Source of the DNA: Roseimarinus sediminis
Lineage (GTDB): Bacteria > Bacteroidota > Bacteroidia > Bacteroidales > Prolixibacteraceae
DNA length: 64,000 nt
Reading direction: 5' to 3'
NCBI RefSeq assembly: GCF_050433125.1
Contig: NZ_JBNPXV010000007.1
Span: forward strand, 186,001 to 250,000
Part shown: piece after piece, positions 35,682-45,442 of the stretch
Position numbering within the stretch: the first letter of the stretch is position 1
Layout of the letters: each line of letters starts with the position of its first letter
The notes under the pieces: generated by a model
Told to the model about the DNA's origin: nothing
Databases searched by the model: none
The model's input: only the letters and a program-made list of their open reading frames with translations
Made by a program: the position numbers and the translations under genes

Positions 35682-36695
35682 TTAAAGGTGAAAGTGTTTA
35701 AATACAGTCGTTCCGCAGCGCTGACATTTTCCTTCGCCGTCTACTCCATTCATCACAATGTTGAAATAGGTTCGTTCAATAAGGAGTTGCTCACATTGTG
35801 GACAATAGGTGTTGCTGTGCAGTTCTGTGGCCATGTTTCCCAGGTACACATGATCGAGGTGTTTTTTTGCAAGATCGTAAAAGTGAAATAACAACTCGGG
35901 AGGTGTCGGATACTGATTGAGCTCAAAACGTGGAAAGAAGCGACTAAGGTGCAGTACTTTATCTTTTCCCAGTTCATTGGCAATCCAGCGGCACATATTG
36001 TCGAATTCATCGTCGTCGTCGTTGGCACCCGGTATTACCAGGTTCGTAAGCTCGAGGTGCCTGTCCGATTTTGCAATTTTTTTCAGGCTTTGTAAAACAG
36101 CTTGCAGTGTTGCTCCTGTGTATTTCTGATAAAAACGATTGGTAAAACCTTTTAAATCAATGTTGAACGCATCGATGTATTCCAGCAGCATTTCCAGCGG
36201 ATCGGAATTGATGTAGCCATTACTAACCAAAACGGCATGCATGCCTTCCATTTTAATCAGTCGTGCAGTATCTAATACATATTCGTAGTTGATGACGGGC
36301 TCATTGTAGGTGAATGCTACACCGATGTTGTGCTTTTTTTTTCGTGCAAGGGTCAGCAGTTCGCCGGGAGTAATATTTTTAATTATTACCGGCTTGCGGT
36401 TGTCGCATTGCGAAAGGGTGTGATTTTGACAAAAAATACAATGAAGATTGCAGCCCGTTGTTCCTACCGACAAGATTTCTTTTCCCGGATAGTAATGATA
36501 GAGCGGTTTCTTCTCAATGGGGTCTGAATGACAGGCCGAAATTCGGCTATAGACCTCTGACGATAACATCCCGTTTCGGTTACGGCGAGCATGACAGTTT
36601 CCAAACCGTCCCTCTTCGATAATACAGTTTCGCGGACACAAATGGCATTGAACCTGTCTGTTTTCCTGCCTGGAATAAAACGATGCTTCATGCAT
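35682..36695 (-). CDS. amrS: AmmeMemoRadiSam system radical SAM enzyme
   Basis: 337 residues. An N-terminal zinc-like CHLCPRNCIIEEGRFGNCHA precedes the radical SAM motif CNLHCIFCQN (CxxxCxxC). A conserved VAFTYNEPVINYEYVLD is the family hallmark, with NIDLKGFTNRFYQK and FPRFELNQYPTP in the barrel. The C-terminus has a CPQCEQLL...CQRCG zinc-ribbon pair. The system's reaction is not established; radical SAM chemistry on a small-molecule or protein target is expected. It is followed by the Memo-like protein after 9 bp. Confidence 0.92.
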   Translation of the reverse strand: MHEASFYSRQENRQVQCHLCPRNCIIEEGRFGNCHARRNRNGMLSSEVYSRISACHSDPIEKKPLYHYYPGKEILSVGTTGCNLHCIFCQNHTLSQCDNRKPVIIKNITPGELLTLARKKKHNIGVAFTYNEPVINYEYVLDTARLIKMEGMHAVLVSNGYINSDPLEMLLEYIDAFNIDLKGFTNRFYQKYTGATLQAVLQSLKKIAKSDRHLELTNLVIPGANDDDDEFDNMCRWIANELGKDKVLHLSRFFPRFELNQYPTPPELLFHFYDLAKKHLDHVYLGNMATELHSNTYCPQCEQLLIERTYFNIVMNGVDGEGKCQRCGTTVFKHFHL

Positions 36696-36843
36696 ATATG
36701 ATCACTTTAAAGCCTCAAGTTATTCCACGAATCCAATTAATGCAAGACTTCGGACATTTTAATTGAAAAAAAGGCAGATGTCGGGTAAGAAAACGCTATC
36801 GTTGCGCATCAATTTTTTTTTGTTTTCTGGTTCTAATTTTTCC

Positions 36844-38637
36844 TTAATTTTCGTTAAAGTATTCATTCATAACATACCATGCCTTTTTCTTTTGTCCTTT
36901 TTCAGATAGCAATCCTTTACGGTTGTAGCCGTTTTGATATAGCTGGTTCATTCTTCCCAACGACCGGTAGTCGAACAACAACCAGGGACAAACACCACAC
37001 AAATTGGGAATGGTAGTAAACATTTCTATCTGATCTTTGTAAATATTTGCCTGGTATTCTTCTGTCCAATAAGCCGCTTCATCAGTTGGTCCTTTACTTC
37101 CATACAATGCCTCGCCACCAAACTCCGAAATAAAAACAGGTTTGTCGGGGAATGCTATATTCCAGTTAGTTTCCGATGGCTTGCCCTTCCACGGAATGTA
37201 CCAACCAATGTACTCATTGAGGGCAATCAGGTCGGAATAATTATACAGCGGATCCCATACATTGAAGGTATTGTTGCTATACCCTTGGGTGTTGATGACG
37301 TGCACGATCAAGCGGGTTGAATCCAATGCCTTGCACTTTTGTGTAAGGTCAATGAGGGCCTTGTTGCGATTGGGTGTGTCGGGATAGGTTTCGTTGGAAA
37401 GACTCCAAACCACTACCCCGCAGCGGTTTTTATCGCGTGTAAGCATTTCGTTCAGCATGGTTTCCATTTTGCAGGGAACTGTGCTGTCGGAGAATTCGAT
37501 GTGCTGGTATATGGGCAACTCACTCCAAACCATCATACCCATCTTTTCGGCCTGCTTGATCATTTTTTCGTTGTAGGGATAATGCGACAAGCGGAGTAAA
37601 TTGCAACCCAGATCTTTGGCGGCATTCAACAGAATCTGATTATCGCCGGAAGAAAAGGCGCGGGCTGCTTTGTACGGATTTTCCTCGTGCATATTCACCG
37701 CTTTAAGGAACAGGGGTTGTTTGTTGAGCAGCACCTTGTTCCCCTCTACTTCGATGCACCGAAAGCCAATTTCGTCGGTTACCTGATCGGTTTCGCTCGA
37801 AATAACTACGGTGTAAAGCTTCGGTTGTGTGGGCGACCATAATTCAAAATTCGATTTGAATTCAAGCTTTGCCTTGCCTGTAGCGTCGGTTTTGCTTCGA
37901 TGCTTCAACTTTAGCTCTGGAATTTCAACTACAACTTCTTGTGAAAGGTTGTTTCCGTTCAGTTTCACCCATCCTTCCACGCTGTTCAGGCTTCCTTTTT
38001 TAAGTTGGATGAAATAATCGTGAATGAATGTTTGGCTGGTTTCGACCAGATAAACGTCGCGGGTAATGCCCCCGTAATTAAACCAGTCGTAGCCATATCC
38101 CGGCAATGCGTTGCCCTGACGGCTGTTGTTGGCCCTTACGATGAGCGTGTTCGTGCCATTTGTCACCTTGCCGGTCAGTTCGAATTGAAACGGGGTGAAA
38201 CCCCCTTCGTGGCTGCCCAGCTTTTCGCCATTGAGGTAAACGTCGGCCTTGTGGTTCACGGCACCAAAATAAACGAAGGTTCGTTTTCCTTCGCGGGCAA
38301 CATGGGTAAAGGGTTTCTTGTACCACACCGTGCCCTCGAGGTTTGTCAGGTCGCAGCGTTGTGAGTTAAAATCGCCGGGCACCTGCAAGTAGGGACCGCC
38401 GTCGAAGGAATATTCCACGAATTCGGTTTTGCTTTGCGCTTTCCGTTCCTGCCACACCTGCCTGTAATCGCCGGCTCCGGTTGGATCGAGAATGACTTGC
38501 CAACTGCCGTTGAGGCTGGTGGTGTTGCGGTTGTCAATATTGATCATGGCAGTTTGGGCCAACAGGTTGCCCGTAAGAACTATTGCTGTCAAAAGAACAG
38601 GAATCCTCATTTTTAAGATTGAATTCAGGAACTTCAT
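36844..38637 (-). CDS. GH2 glycoside hydrolase (beta-glucuronidase/beta-galactosidase-like), secreted
   Basis: 597 residues with a signal peptide (about 10-28, ending LLAQ). The GH2 jelly-roll domain (about 40-200), immunoglobulin-like domain (about 205-295) and (beta/alpha)8 barrel follow. The acid/base is E416 in VVVWSLSNETYPD; the nucleophile is E505 in VFISEFGGEA. The LNEYIGWYIPWKG loop is a feature of beta-glucuronidases (LNRYYGWY in E. coli), so glucuronidase is as likely as galactosidase. The length is near the 600 of GUS rather than the 1000 of LacZ. It is the last gene of the eight-gene CAZyme run, 28 bp after the second GH2. Confidence 0.9.
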   Translation of the reverse strand: MKFLNSILKMRIPVLLTAIVLTGNLLAQTAMINIDNRNTTSLNGSWQVILDPTGAGDYRQVWQERKAQSKTEFVEYSFDGGPYLQVPGDFNSQRCDLTNLEGTVWYKKPFTHVAREGKRTFVYFGAVNHKADVYLNGEKLGSHEGGFTPFQFELTGKVTNGTNTLIVRANNSRQGNALPGYGYDWFNYGGITRDVYLVETSQTFIHDYFIQLKKGSLNSVEGWVKLNGNNLSQEVVVEIPELKLKHRSKTDATGKAKLEFKSNFELWSPTQPKLYTVVISSETDQVTDEIGFRCIEVEGNKVLLNKQPLFLKAVNMHEENPYKAARAFSSGDNQILLNAAKDLGCNLLRLSHYPYNEKMIKQAEKMGMMVWSELPIYQHIEFSDSTVPCKMETMLNEMLTRDKNRCGVVVWSLSNETYPDTPNRNKALIDLTQKCKALDSTRLIVHVINTQGYSNNTFNVWDPLYNYSDLIALNEYIGWYIPWKGKPSETNWNIAFPDKPVFISEFGGEALYGSKGPTDEAAYWTEEYQANIYKDQIEMFTTIPNLCGVCPWLLFDYRSLGRMNQLYQNGYNRKGLLSEKGQKKKAWYVMNEYFNEN

Positions 38638-38665
38638 TTTCTTTCGTTTGAATTGGTGATGGTGT

Positions 38666-41089
38666 TTATTTGGCTTTCAATTTGGTTTTTGCAATAGGAA
38701 GCATTCCGCTTTTGGCACTTAGGATGATTTCGCCTTTTTGATCGGTCGATTGCACAATGGCAAGGCACTTGCCCAAATGTGTTTCCATTTTGCCCCCCTT
38801 GAAGAACGTGTGGCTTTGCTGATTGCCATTGCCCACGGCCAACAGTTTTCCGGCTCCACTCACCTCGAACTCAATCAGCTTGTTGGCAAACGGAACGGGC
38901 ACATCGTTGGTATCGAGCAGTTGCACCGTAACGTAGCTCAAATCCTGCTTATTGGCTTTGATGGTTTTGCAGTCGGGCGTAAGCACTATTTTTGCAACCT
39001 CGCCAGCTGTTTGCACAGCAAACGACACGGTTTTACCATCGGCTGTTTTACCGATTGCTTCCAATTTTCCGGGTTCATAAGGCACTTCCCAAAACAGGAA
39101 TGCTTCATTTTTCAAGTCCCAGTTGCGGGTTCCCAACGATTTTCCATTCAAGCGAAGTTCTACATCGGGCACATTGGTGTAAACATGCACGGCCAGCGTA
39201 TCGCCAATGGTTGCATGGTTCCAGTGTGCTTCAACCTTTGGCCAGTTCCAGAACGACGAAACGTTTCGGTTGCGTGCCGATGGGTCGGTTTGAACGGCCA
39301 GATAAATAATGGGTTCGTCGGTCCACAAAGCCTTTCGGAACCAGTAGCCGGGCTTGGGATGGCCGCACATGTCGATCACGCCACAATCGGCACCGCGCCA
39401 GGGCCAGTTGGGCCAGGTTTTCCAAAAGTCGCAACCGTGGCCTACATCGCCAATGCCTGCCTCGCCCAAGTAGTCAAAGCCGGTCCAAAGGAATTCACCT
39501 GCTATATAGTCTTCGGTTTGTGTAGCAAGCCACTCCTCGTAGGTGCGCATTTGCCAGCAATTGTAATCGTGGTAGGGGTACATTACTGTTTCGGAGCCAT
39601 AAATTACCTGATTGGGATACTTTTTATGGTCATCGGCATAAAGTGCTTCGTGGTAATTGTAACCCACCAGATCGAGCATAGCGCCCAGGCCACTCGCGTT
39701 TACACTGGGAATGCCGTTGCTGCCGGCGGTGAAAGGGCGGGTAGTATCGTGTTTACGCGAAGCTTCGATCATCATTTTGGCAATTCGGGGGCCGTTCACT
39801 TCGTCCCACTGTTCTTTTACCTCGTTGCCAATGCTCCACGCAATGACCGACGGATGGTTGCGGTCTCTGCGGATCCAGTTTTCCACATCGCGCTGGTACC
39901 ACTCCTCAAAATGAGGGGCATAGCCGTGCGGTGTTTTACCGTCCATCCATTCGTCAAAAATTTCGTCGATGACCACAAAGCCCATGCTGTCGGCATATGC
40001 AAGCAGTTCGGGTGCAGGCGGATTGTGGCTCATGCGCAGCGCATTGCAACCCATTTCTTTTAAAATTGAAAGTTGCCGTTTGTGGGTATGGTTGAAAACA
40101 GCTGCTCCCAACGGTCCGCCGTCGTGGTGGTTGTTCACACCCTTCAATTTTACCTGTTTTCCATTTAAAATGAAGCCTTTGTTGGGATCGAATTGAAAGG
40201 TACGCACACCAAAAGCTGTTGAATAGGCATCGACAAGCTGTTTGTTGGAGATGACTTCAACCTGAAGTGTGTACAAATTGGGCTGTTCAACCGACCAGAG
40301 GCTTGGTTTTTTGAGCAGGATGCTTTGTTCTACTAGCTGTTGCTGATTCGTTTTTGCCTCGAGCCTGGTTTCGGCCTTGGCGACCACTTTGCCGTTGGAG
40401 TCGAGTAGTTTGGTCAGCACCGTGCATTGTTGGTCGGTTTCGAGTTCGTTGTTCACTTCGATGCTCACATTGATGTTGGCTTCCTGCTCGTTGGCCTCAA
40501 CGGTGCGGGCAAAAACGCCCCATTGGTTGATGTGGAGTTTCTCTTTGGAAATGAGCCACACATGGCGGTAAATGCCAGCGCCCGTGTACCAGCGTGAATT
40601 GTCCTGCTCGCTGGTGTTCACCTTCACCGCCATCACATTGTTTTGGCCAACAGGGTTCAAGTACGAAGTGATGTCGTAATAAAACGACGAATAGCCGTAG
40701 GGACGAATACCCAAATGATGGCCGTTGATCCAAACCTCGCTGTTGCGGTACGCACCATCGAACAGTACCGAGAGCTTTTTGTCTACAAAACCAGGATCAG
40801 TTGTAAAGTGTTTCCGATACCACCCAATGCCGCCAAAAGTATAAGCGCCGCCGGGCCCGGTTGCAAAGGCCGAATCGAAGGGTTGTTCGATGCTGAAATC
40901 GTGCGGAACGTCGAGCACGCGCCAGTTCGAATCGTCGAAACCAGGCTGTTCGGCGCCAGGCTGTTCGTTCAGTGCAAATTTCCAATCGAAATCGAATAAA
41001 ATTTTGGTGTCACTGGCTGTTTGCTGGCTTGTGCAAGATGTGAATGCTACGAGGCACATCCAAATTACAATGACTGTTGTTCGTTTCAT
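38666..41089 (-). CDS. GH2 beta-galactosidase-like lipoprotein
   Basis: 807 residues; a signal ends in the lipobox VAFTSC (C19). The GH2 sugar-binding domain, immunoglobulin-like domain and TIM barrel occupy about 28-600; extra C-terminal beta domains occupy 600-807 with AVGNGNQQSHTFFKGG near the end, as in Bacteroides beta-galactosidases. The acid/base is E423 in VIAWSIGNEVKEQW and the nucleophile E500 in VIYGSETVM; WTGFDYLGE is the family's aromatic loop. It likely removes terminal beta-galactose in the periplasm or at the outer membrane. 10 bp downstream of the fucosidase; a long plus-strand open frame inside it is an antisense shadow. Confidence 0.93.
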   Translation of the reverse strand: MKRTTVIVIWMCLVAFTSCTSQQTASDTKILFDFDWKFALNEQPGAEQPGFDDSNWRVLDVPHDFSIEQPFDSAFATGPGGAYTFGGIGWYRKHFTTDPGFVDKKLSVLFDGAYRNSEVWINGHHLGIRPYGYSSFYYDITSYLNPVGQNNVMAVKVNTSEQDNSRWYTGAGIYRHVWLISKEKLHINQWGVFARTVEANEQEANINVSIEVNNELETDQQCTVLTKLLDSNGKVVAKAETRLEAKTNQQQLVEQSILLKKPSLWSVEQPNLYTLQVEVISNKQLVDAYSTAFGVRTFQFDPNKGFILNGKQVKLKGVNNHHDGGPLGAAVFNHTHKRQLSILKEMGCNALRMSHNPPAPELLAYADSMGFVVIDEIFDEWMDGKTPHGYAPHFEEWYQRDVENWIRRDRNHPSVIAWSIGNEVKEQWDEVNGPRIAKMMIEASRKHDTTRPFTAGSNGIPSVNASGLGAMLDLVGYNYHEALYADDHKKYPNQVIYGSETVMYPYHDYNCWQMRTYEEWLATQTEDYIAGEFLWTGFDYLGEAGIGDVGHGCDFWKTWPNWPWRGADCGVIDMCGHPKPGYWFRKALWTDEPIIYLAVQTDPSARNRNVSSFWNWPKVEAHWNHATIGDTLAVHVYTNVPDVELRLNGKSLGTRNWDLKNEAFLFWEVPYEPGKLEAIGKTADGKTVSFAVQTAGEVAKIVLTPDCKTIKANKQDLSYVTVQLLDTNDVPVPFANKLIEFEVSGAGKLLAVGNGNQQSHTFFKGGKMETHLGKCLAIVQSTDQKGEIILSAKSGMLPIAKTKLKAK

Positions 41090-41099
41090 TTTTTTTGAA

Positions 41100-43181
41100 T
41101 TATTCAGTAATTACTTCCACTTCGGCATATCCTGCAACCTGGTCGCCCCAAGTGTTTTTCAATGCTCGGAACTTGATGTAACGGGCGTTCACCGGGTTGA
41201 AATTTTTAATTTGCCACACCGGATTGTTTTTGATGTTCGAAAACTCGCCTTCGCTTACCAAGTTCCACTTTACTTTGTCGGTTGAAACATAGAATTGGTA
41301 GTTCGAGATAATTCCCGAACTCCATCGGTTTTGGTCGGGCAAGTATTTGAATCCGTTCAACTTTTGGTTGCTGCCAAGGTCAACCACCAAGTCGTAGGGC
41401 ATCACCTTTTCTCCGCGTTTGTGCCAGGTGGTCGAAGGGTTTCCGTCGAAGATTCTGCTCACCTCGTCATCATCGATTCCGATTGCTTTCCACTCTTTTT
41501 TTGAAATATCGAATTTTTCGGAGCCAATGGGACTGCTTTTTCCTGTAGCGGGCTCGGTGGCAATGGCTTTCACCTCAATTATCCCATCGGCCAGGAAGGG
41601 TGCGCTATACACATTCGATTTGCTTGTTGGTTCGCTGCCATCGAGGGTGTAGTAGAAAATGGGACCTATGTCGTTGGTGGTAATTGAAACTTCACCCTTT
41701 TGGTTGCGCGCTATCGATGGAGCGTTCAGAAAGACGGGCGCATTGTAAATTCCAATGTTGGAAATGAGCGGACACGCTTTCGAATCTGAAATTGTGAAGC
41801 GCACTTTCGACGCATTCACACTTGGGAAACGCACAATGCGCTTGTAGCCCACAGTGGTTCCTTTGGCAACTTCTTTCCATTCGCCATCGGCATAGGCTTC
41901 AACTGTAAAGGCCTTTACGCGCTGCCCCAAACGGATGTATTCCTGCGCCATAAAACGATTGATGAGGGTTGGCTGGACCAAATCGATGGTCAGTGATGCT
42001 GAAGTCACGCTGTCGTCGCATGCCCAATAAGTTTCGGTGTTGCCATCAATTGCCTTTGATGCTTTGAATTTGCTGGAATTTCCACGAACGTTCGATGCTT
42101 CGGCTTTTGCTTTTTCGGCCAGGTTCAGGGCAAACGATTCCTTGATTGCTTTTCCAAATTCGATGGCCCTTTTTTCGTCACTTGGGTGAATCCGGCCGTT
42201 GGGCATAATTGGGAAGTTGAGCAACAAGGTACCGTTATGACCGATGGAGTTGTAATAGGTTTCCATCAGCTTGGGAACGGTTTTCACTTTGTCGTCCTCG
42301 CTGGGGTGATAAAACCACTCAGGACGAATGGAAGTGTTCACCTCGGCTGGCACCCACGAGTCGCCATCTTCAACACCGAAATGCAGCATTCCCCAGGGAA
42401 CATCGCCGGTGGCATTCAGTAAACTCCAGTTGGTTTCGCCCACATAGCCTTCCTCGGTCCCCACCCAGCGCAGGTCGGCACGGTCGCCACCATCGTTCCA
42501 AATCACAATGTTGGGTTGCAGTTCGCGTATCATTTTGTAGGTGGGCTGCCAGTCGTAGTAAGTGGTGCGGTCTATTTTACGGATTTCGTTGGCACCGCCG
42601 TAGTAGCCGTCGCCCCCGTTGGCACCGTCGAACCAGATTTCGAAAACCTCGCCGTAATTGGTCAGCACTTCTTCGATTTGCTTTCTGAAAACGGTGATGT
42701 ATTCTGGTTTTCCGTAGTCGGGATGGTTGCGGTCCCAGGGCGAAACGTAAATGCCCAGTTTCAACCCATACTCCTTGCAGGCATCGGCCATTTCGCGCAG
42801 CACGTCGCCCTTGCCGCCTTTCCACGGGGCGTTTTTAACCGAATACCCGGTGGTTTCGGTGGGCCATAAGCAGAAGCCGCAGTGGTGCTTGGCCGTGATG
42901 ATGATGCCCATCATACCCGCTTCCTTGCAAATGCGTGCCCATTGCCGTGTGTCCAGAATGTCGGGATTGAAGAGGTTTACGTCTTCGTTGCCAAAGCCCC
43001 ACGACTGGTCGGTGTAGGTGTTCAGTGAAAAATGAATGAACGCATAATATTCCATTTCCTGCCAGCGCAGTTGGTTTTCACTTGGGATTGGGCCACATGC
43101 TTCGGGAGCCTTGCTTGGGTTGCAAGCCGACAAGATAAAACCCGCTGCAACAACGATGGTGAACCATATTGGATTATTCAT
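41100..43181 (-). CDS. GH29 alpha-L-fucosidase with F5/8-type C domains, lipoprotein
   Basis: 693 residues; the lipobox FILSAC (C20) suggests surface or periplasmic anchoring. The GH29 barrel occupies about 35-345: TAKHHCGFCLWPTE, GIYVSPWDRNHPDYG and the nucleophile D185 in FEIWFDGANGG. A galactose-binding-like (F5/8 type C) domain follows (about 355-465), an Ig-like CHB_HEX_C-type domain (about 470-550, PIFYYTLDGSEPTS), and a second F5/8 type C domain (about 560-690). It removes alpha-linked fucose from glycan side chains, with the extra modules binding the polymer. Linkage is unknown. It starts 1 bp after the GH42 gene. Confidence 0.93.
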   Translation of the reverse strand: MNNPIWFTIVVAAGFILSACNPSKAPEACGPIPSENQLRWQEMEYYAFIHFSLNTYTDQSWGFGNEDVNLFNPDILDTRQWARICKEAGMMGIIITAKHHCGFCLWPTETTGYSVKNAPWKGGKGDVLREMADACKEYGLKLGIYVSPWDRNHPDYGKPEYITVFRKQIEEVLTNYGEVFEIWFDGANGGDGYYGGANEIRKIDRTTYYDWQPTYKMIRELQPNIVIWNDGGDRADLRWVGTEEGYVGETNWSLLNATGDVPWGMLHFGVEDGDSWVPAEVNTSIRPEWFYHPSEDDKVKTVPKLMETYYNSIGHNGTLLLNFPIMPNGRIHPSDEKRAIEFGKAIKESFALNLAEKAKAEASNVRGNSSKFKASKAIDGNTETYWACDDSVTSASLTIDLVQPTLINRFMAQEYIRLGQRVKAFTVEAYADGEWKEVAKGTTVGYKRIVRFPSVNASKVRFTISDSKACPLISNIGIYNAPVFLNAPSIARNQKGEVSITTNDIGPIFYYTLDGSEPTSKSNVYSAPFLADGIIEVKAIATEPATGKSSPIGSEKFDISKKEWKAIGIDDDEVSRIFDGNPSTTWHKRGEKVMPYDLVVDLGSNQKLNGFKYLPDQNRWSSGIISNYQFYVSTDKVKWNLVSEGEFSNIKNNPVWQIKNFNPVNARYIKFRALKNTWGDQVAGYAEVEVITE

Positions 43182-43182
43182 T

Positions 43183-45222
43183 TTATCTTATTTCAATAAA
43201 TTCCGGCTCAAAAGGAGCAATGGTAAAGTTACCTGAATATTCTTTGTCGAAAAGGATACTGCGCGACTTTCTGTTCATTTTGATCTCCTTGGGTCCGCCG
43301 CTTGTGTTCAAATATAGAAAATGTTTTTCGTCGATTTTCCGGGCCATAACTCCTGATGGAACATTGGGGCCTTTTGGGATACCCAGCTCATTGATCAACT
43401 CATCGACTATCCCGCCAAGTATTGTGCCGTTGGCGGGCAAACCCAGGTAAATGGCCTTTCCTTTTCCGTAGTGGTTGATGGTCATAATCGGATAATCCTT
43501 GTCCAGACTGGTCAGTTGGCCAATCACTTCGGAACCTTTGGCTTGAACGATGTCGAACCTTGCAGCTTCCACATTAACAGCCTTTCCTTTGTAAGTGAAT
43601 TCGAGCTTTTTGCCTTTGTAGCCTTTGCGCGATAACTCGTTCATGGGTTCGGTTTCTTCAAAGCCTCCAACACGAATGCCAAACACATCGCTCAACATAC
43701 CTGGAAGGGTACTTCGGAATACCTGTCCGGTGGTATCCACCATGGCTGAGTTGGCGGTCATAATCACCGTTCCACCGTTTTGCACATAGTCGCGTATTTT
43801 TTGTGCTGAAACCCTGTCCATCACGGTTACGCCGGGTACGAAAAGAAGTTTGTAATCGAGCTTGCTTTGAGAAAGTTCCAGCATTTTGCAATCCATGTTG
43901 CGCCAGAAAAACATATCCCAGCAAGCTTGTACCTGGTTTTCATGTTGAACGGGAAACGAACCACCTGCAATTTGGCTGGGGAACGAAAAAGCTAATCCCA
44001 CTTCAGCCTTAGCTTGGTAGGGAAAATGCTTTTCGATCTTTCTGAATTCAGAGGCTATTTGCTTGTACTCATCGTATTTACGGTTGGGAAGCCCGTCCCA
44101 GTCGATCATGCCCTGCAAATATTGTTCTTCGCCGGCCCACATGCTTTGCCAGGTCCAGCCGCACACCATTTGGTTGCCGTACATCAGGGTAACATAGGCC
44201 GATTTGCGAATGGAATTGGGCACCGAGGCCATGGTGTTGAACTCGTTGCACCAAAAAGGCTCCTTGCTTTCGAACTGAATGCGCTGAATTCCAAAGGCCG
44301 CGTTCATGTCGCCCCAAATGGTTTTGAGTGAGTTTCCAGGATAAAAACCGCAACCCTGGCGGGTCATTTTACCCGAATAGGCAATCTTTGAATAATCGAA
44401 ATACTTCATCCAACTGTAGTACCAGGCGTTGGTGTTGGTGTGAACGTTCGGAGCATTGGCATGAACCACATCGAGCACTTTGAACAAAATTCCGTTCACT
44501 TCATCGGAAATGAAACGGCGGAAATCGAGGATTTTTTCGGGTGCGCCGTTCTTTGAGCCTGCTGTGGGCAAACCCACTTCGTCGAAGCTGTTCAGCCGGC
44601 GCGACCAACGGTGGGTTGCCCAGGCGTCGTTCAGTTTATCGAGCGTACCATAGCGGTTTTTCAACCAATCGATAAAACGTTGACGAACGGTTTCGGAGTA
44701 GGAGATAGGACCATCGCCCGATTCGTTGTCGATGCCAAAAGCCAGCAATGCCGGGTGTTCGGCATAGCGTTTCGAGATAGTATCGGTAAAGCGAAGGGCG
44801 TATTTTTGGTAGTTGGGATCGCCCACATCGTCCATGTAACGATGGTTGGGATATTGCACATTTCCGTTGGCATCGACTACATCGATGGAAGGAAATTTTT
44901 GGTGCAACCAGATGGGCGCCGGGCGAATGGCAATGTCTAGTATTACCTTAATTTCAGCCTTGTTCAGCTCGTCCATCACTTCATCAAACCATTCAAAGTC
45001 GAATTGCCCTTCGGCGGGTTCGTAACTGTCCCATGCCAAATGACCCAGGCGAACCACATTCAGTCCGGCTTCCTGCATCAAACGGATGTCGGTTTTTATT
45101 TTGTCGGTGTTCTTGTCGTCGTGCGGATGGTAGTTGGCCCCAACGTAAAGAACTTGTGCTTTTGCAACAACTCCCAATAGGAAAAGGGTGAAAATTAAGA
45201 GTATTAGTTGGTTTATTTTCAT
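43183..45222 (-). CDS. GH42 beta-galactosidase, secreted
   Basis: 679 residues with a signal peptide (about 1-22, ending VAKAQ). The GH42 barrel starts at LYVGANYHPHDD and NVVRLGHLAWDSYEPAEG; the acid/base is E167 in AFGIDNESGDG and a likely nucleophile is E327 in PFWCNEFNTMA. A trimerisation-like Rossmann domain (about 405-600: LLFVPGVTVMDRVSAQK, GGTVIMTANSAMVD) and a small C-terminal beta domain complete the normal order. It releases beta-galactose, often from pectic galactan or arabinogalactan side chains. It is preceded by a 220-bp gap holding a MITE-like hairpin element, so its expression may depend on readthrough past it. Confidence 0.9.
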   Translation of the reverse strand: MKINQLILLIFTLFLLGVVAKAQVLYVGANYHPHDDKNTDKIKTDIRLMQEAGLNVVRLGHLAWDSYEPAEGQFDFEWFDEVMDELNKAEIKVILDIAIRPAPIWLHQKFPSIDVVDANGNVQYPNHRYMDDVGDPNYQKYALRFTDTISKRYAEHPALLAFGIDNESGDGPISYSETVRQRFIDWLKNRYGTLDKLNDAWATHRWSRRLNSFDEVGLPTAGSKNGAPEKILDFRRFISDEVNGILFKVLDVVHANAPNVHTNTNAWYYSWMKYFDYSKIAYSGKMTRQGCGFYPGNSLKTIWGDMNAAFGIQRIQFESKEPFWCNEFNTMASVPNSIRKSAYVTLMYGNQMVCGWTWQSMWAGEEQYLQGMIDWDGLPNRKYDEYKQIASEFRKIEKHFPYQAKAEVGLAFSFPSQIAGGSFPVQHENQVQACWDMFFWRNMDCKMLELSQSKLDYKLLFVPGVTVMDRVSAQKIRDYVQNGGTVIMTANSAMVDTTGQVFRSTLPGMLSDVFGIRVGGFEETEPMNELSRKGYKGKKLEFTYKGKAVNVEAARFDIVQAKGSEVIGQLTSLDKDYPIMTINHYGKGKAIYLGLPANGTILGGIVDELINELGIPKGPNVPSGVMARKIDEKHFLYLNTSGGPKEIKMNRKSRSILFDKEYSGNFTIAPFEPEFIEIR

Positions 45223-45258
45223 AGTTTTATGCTATATAAACTATTCGTGTATTTCAAG

Positions 45259-45426
45259 AGATTGCTTCCCGCTTCCCCGCCGTTTGCGGGGCAGGCTGTT
45301 CCTCACGGTCGCAATGACGGGTAGCTTAACGTGTAGTTGGTTAGGATGGTCGGCGGCGAAGCCGCCGACCATCCTAAGCTATTTATAATCAGTTTTGTCG
45401 TCATAGAGAGCAACGCGAAGCAATCT
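45259..45426. repeat. MITE-like element with inverted termini and a perfect 17-bp hairpin
   Basis: 168 bp in the gap between the GH43 and GH42 genes. The ends are inverted copies: AGATTGCTTC at 45259-45268 and GAAGCAATCT at 45417-45426. Inside each end are the divergent partners GCAATGACG (45311-45319) and a CGTCAT-containing stretch (45399-45404). In the middle, 45341-45357 and 45361-45377 are a perfect 17-bp inverted repeat around GAA (TTAGGATGGTCGGCGGC and its complement). A second small hairpin is CCCCGC (45275-45280) with GCGGGG (45286-45291). The base composition is far GC-richer than flanking gaps. The GATTGCTT...GCAATGACG theme is a dispersed non-coding repeat in many bacterial genomes. 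No ORF inside. Confidence 0.75.
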
Positions 45427-45442
45427 TTTCGAATAATTCATT

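Noticed and set aside
38738..40063. A 441-codon plus-strand open frame
   Set aside because: It lies wholly antisense to a clear GH2 enzyme whose catalytic motifs are intact. The translation lacks domain motifs and signal, and long open antisense frames are expected from the codon use here.
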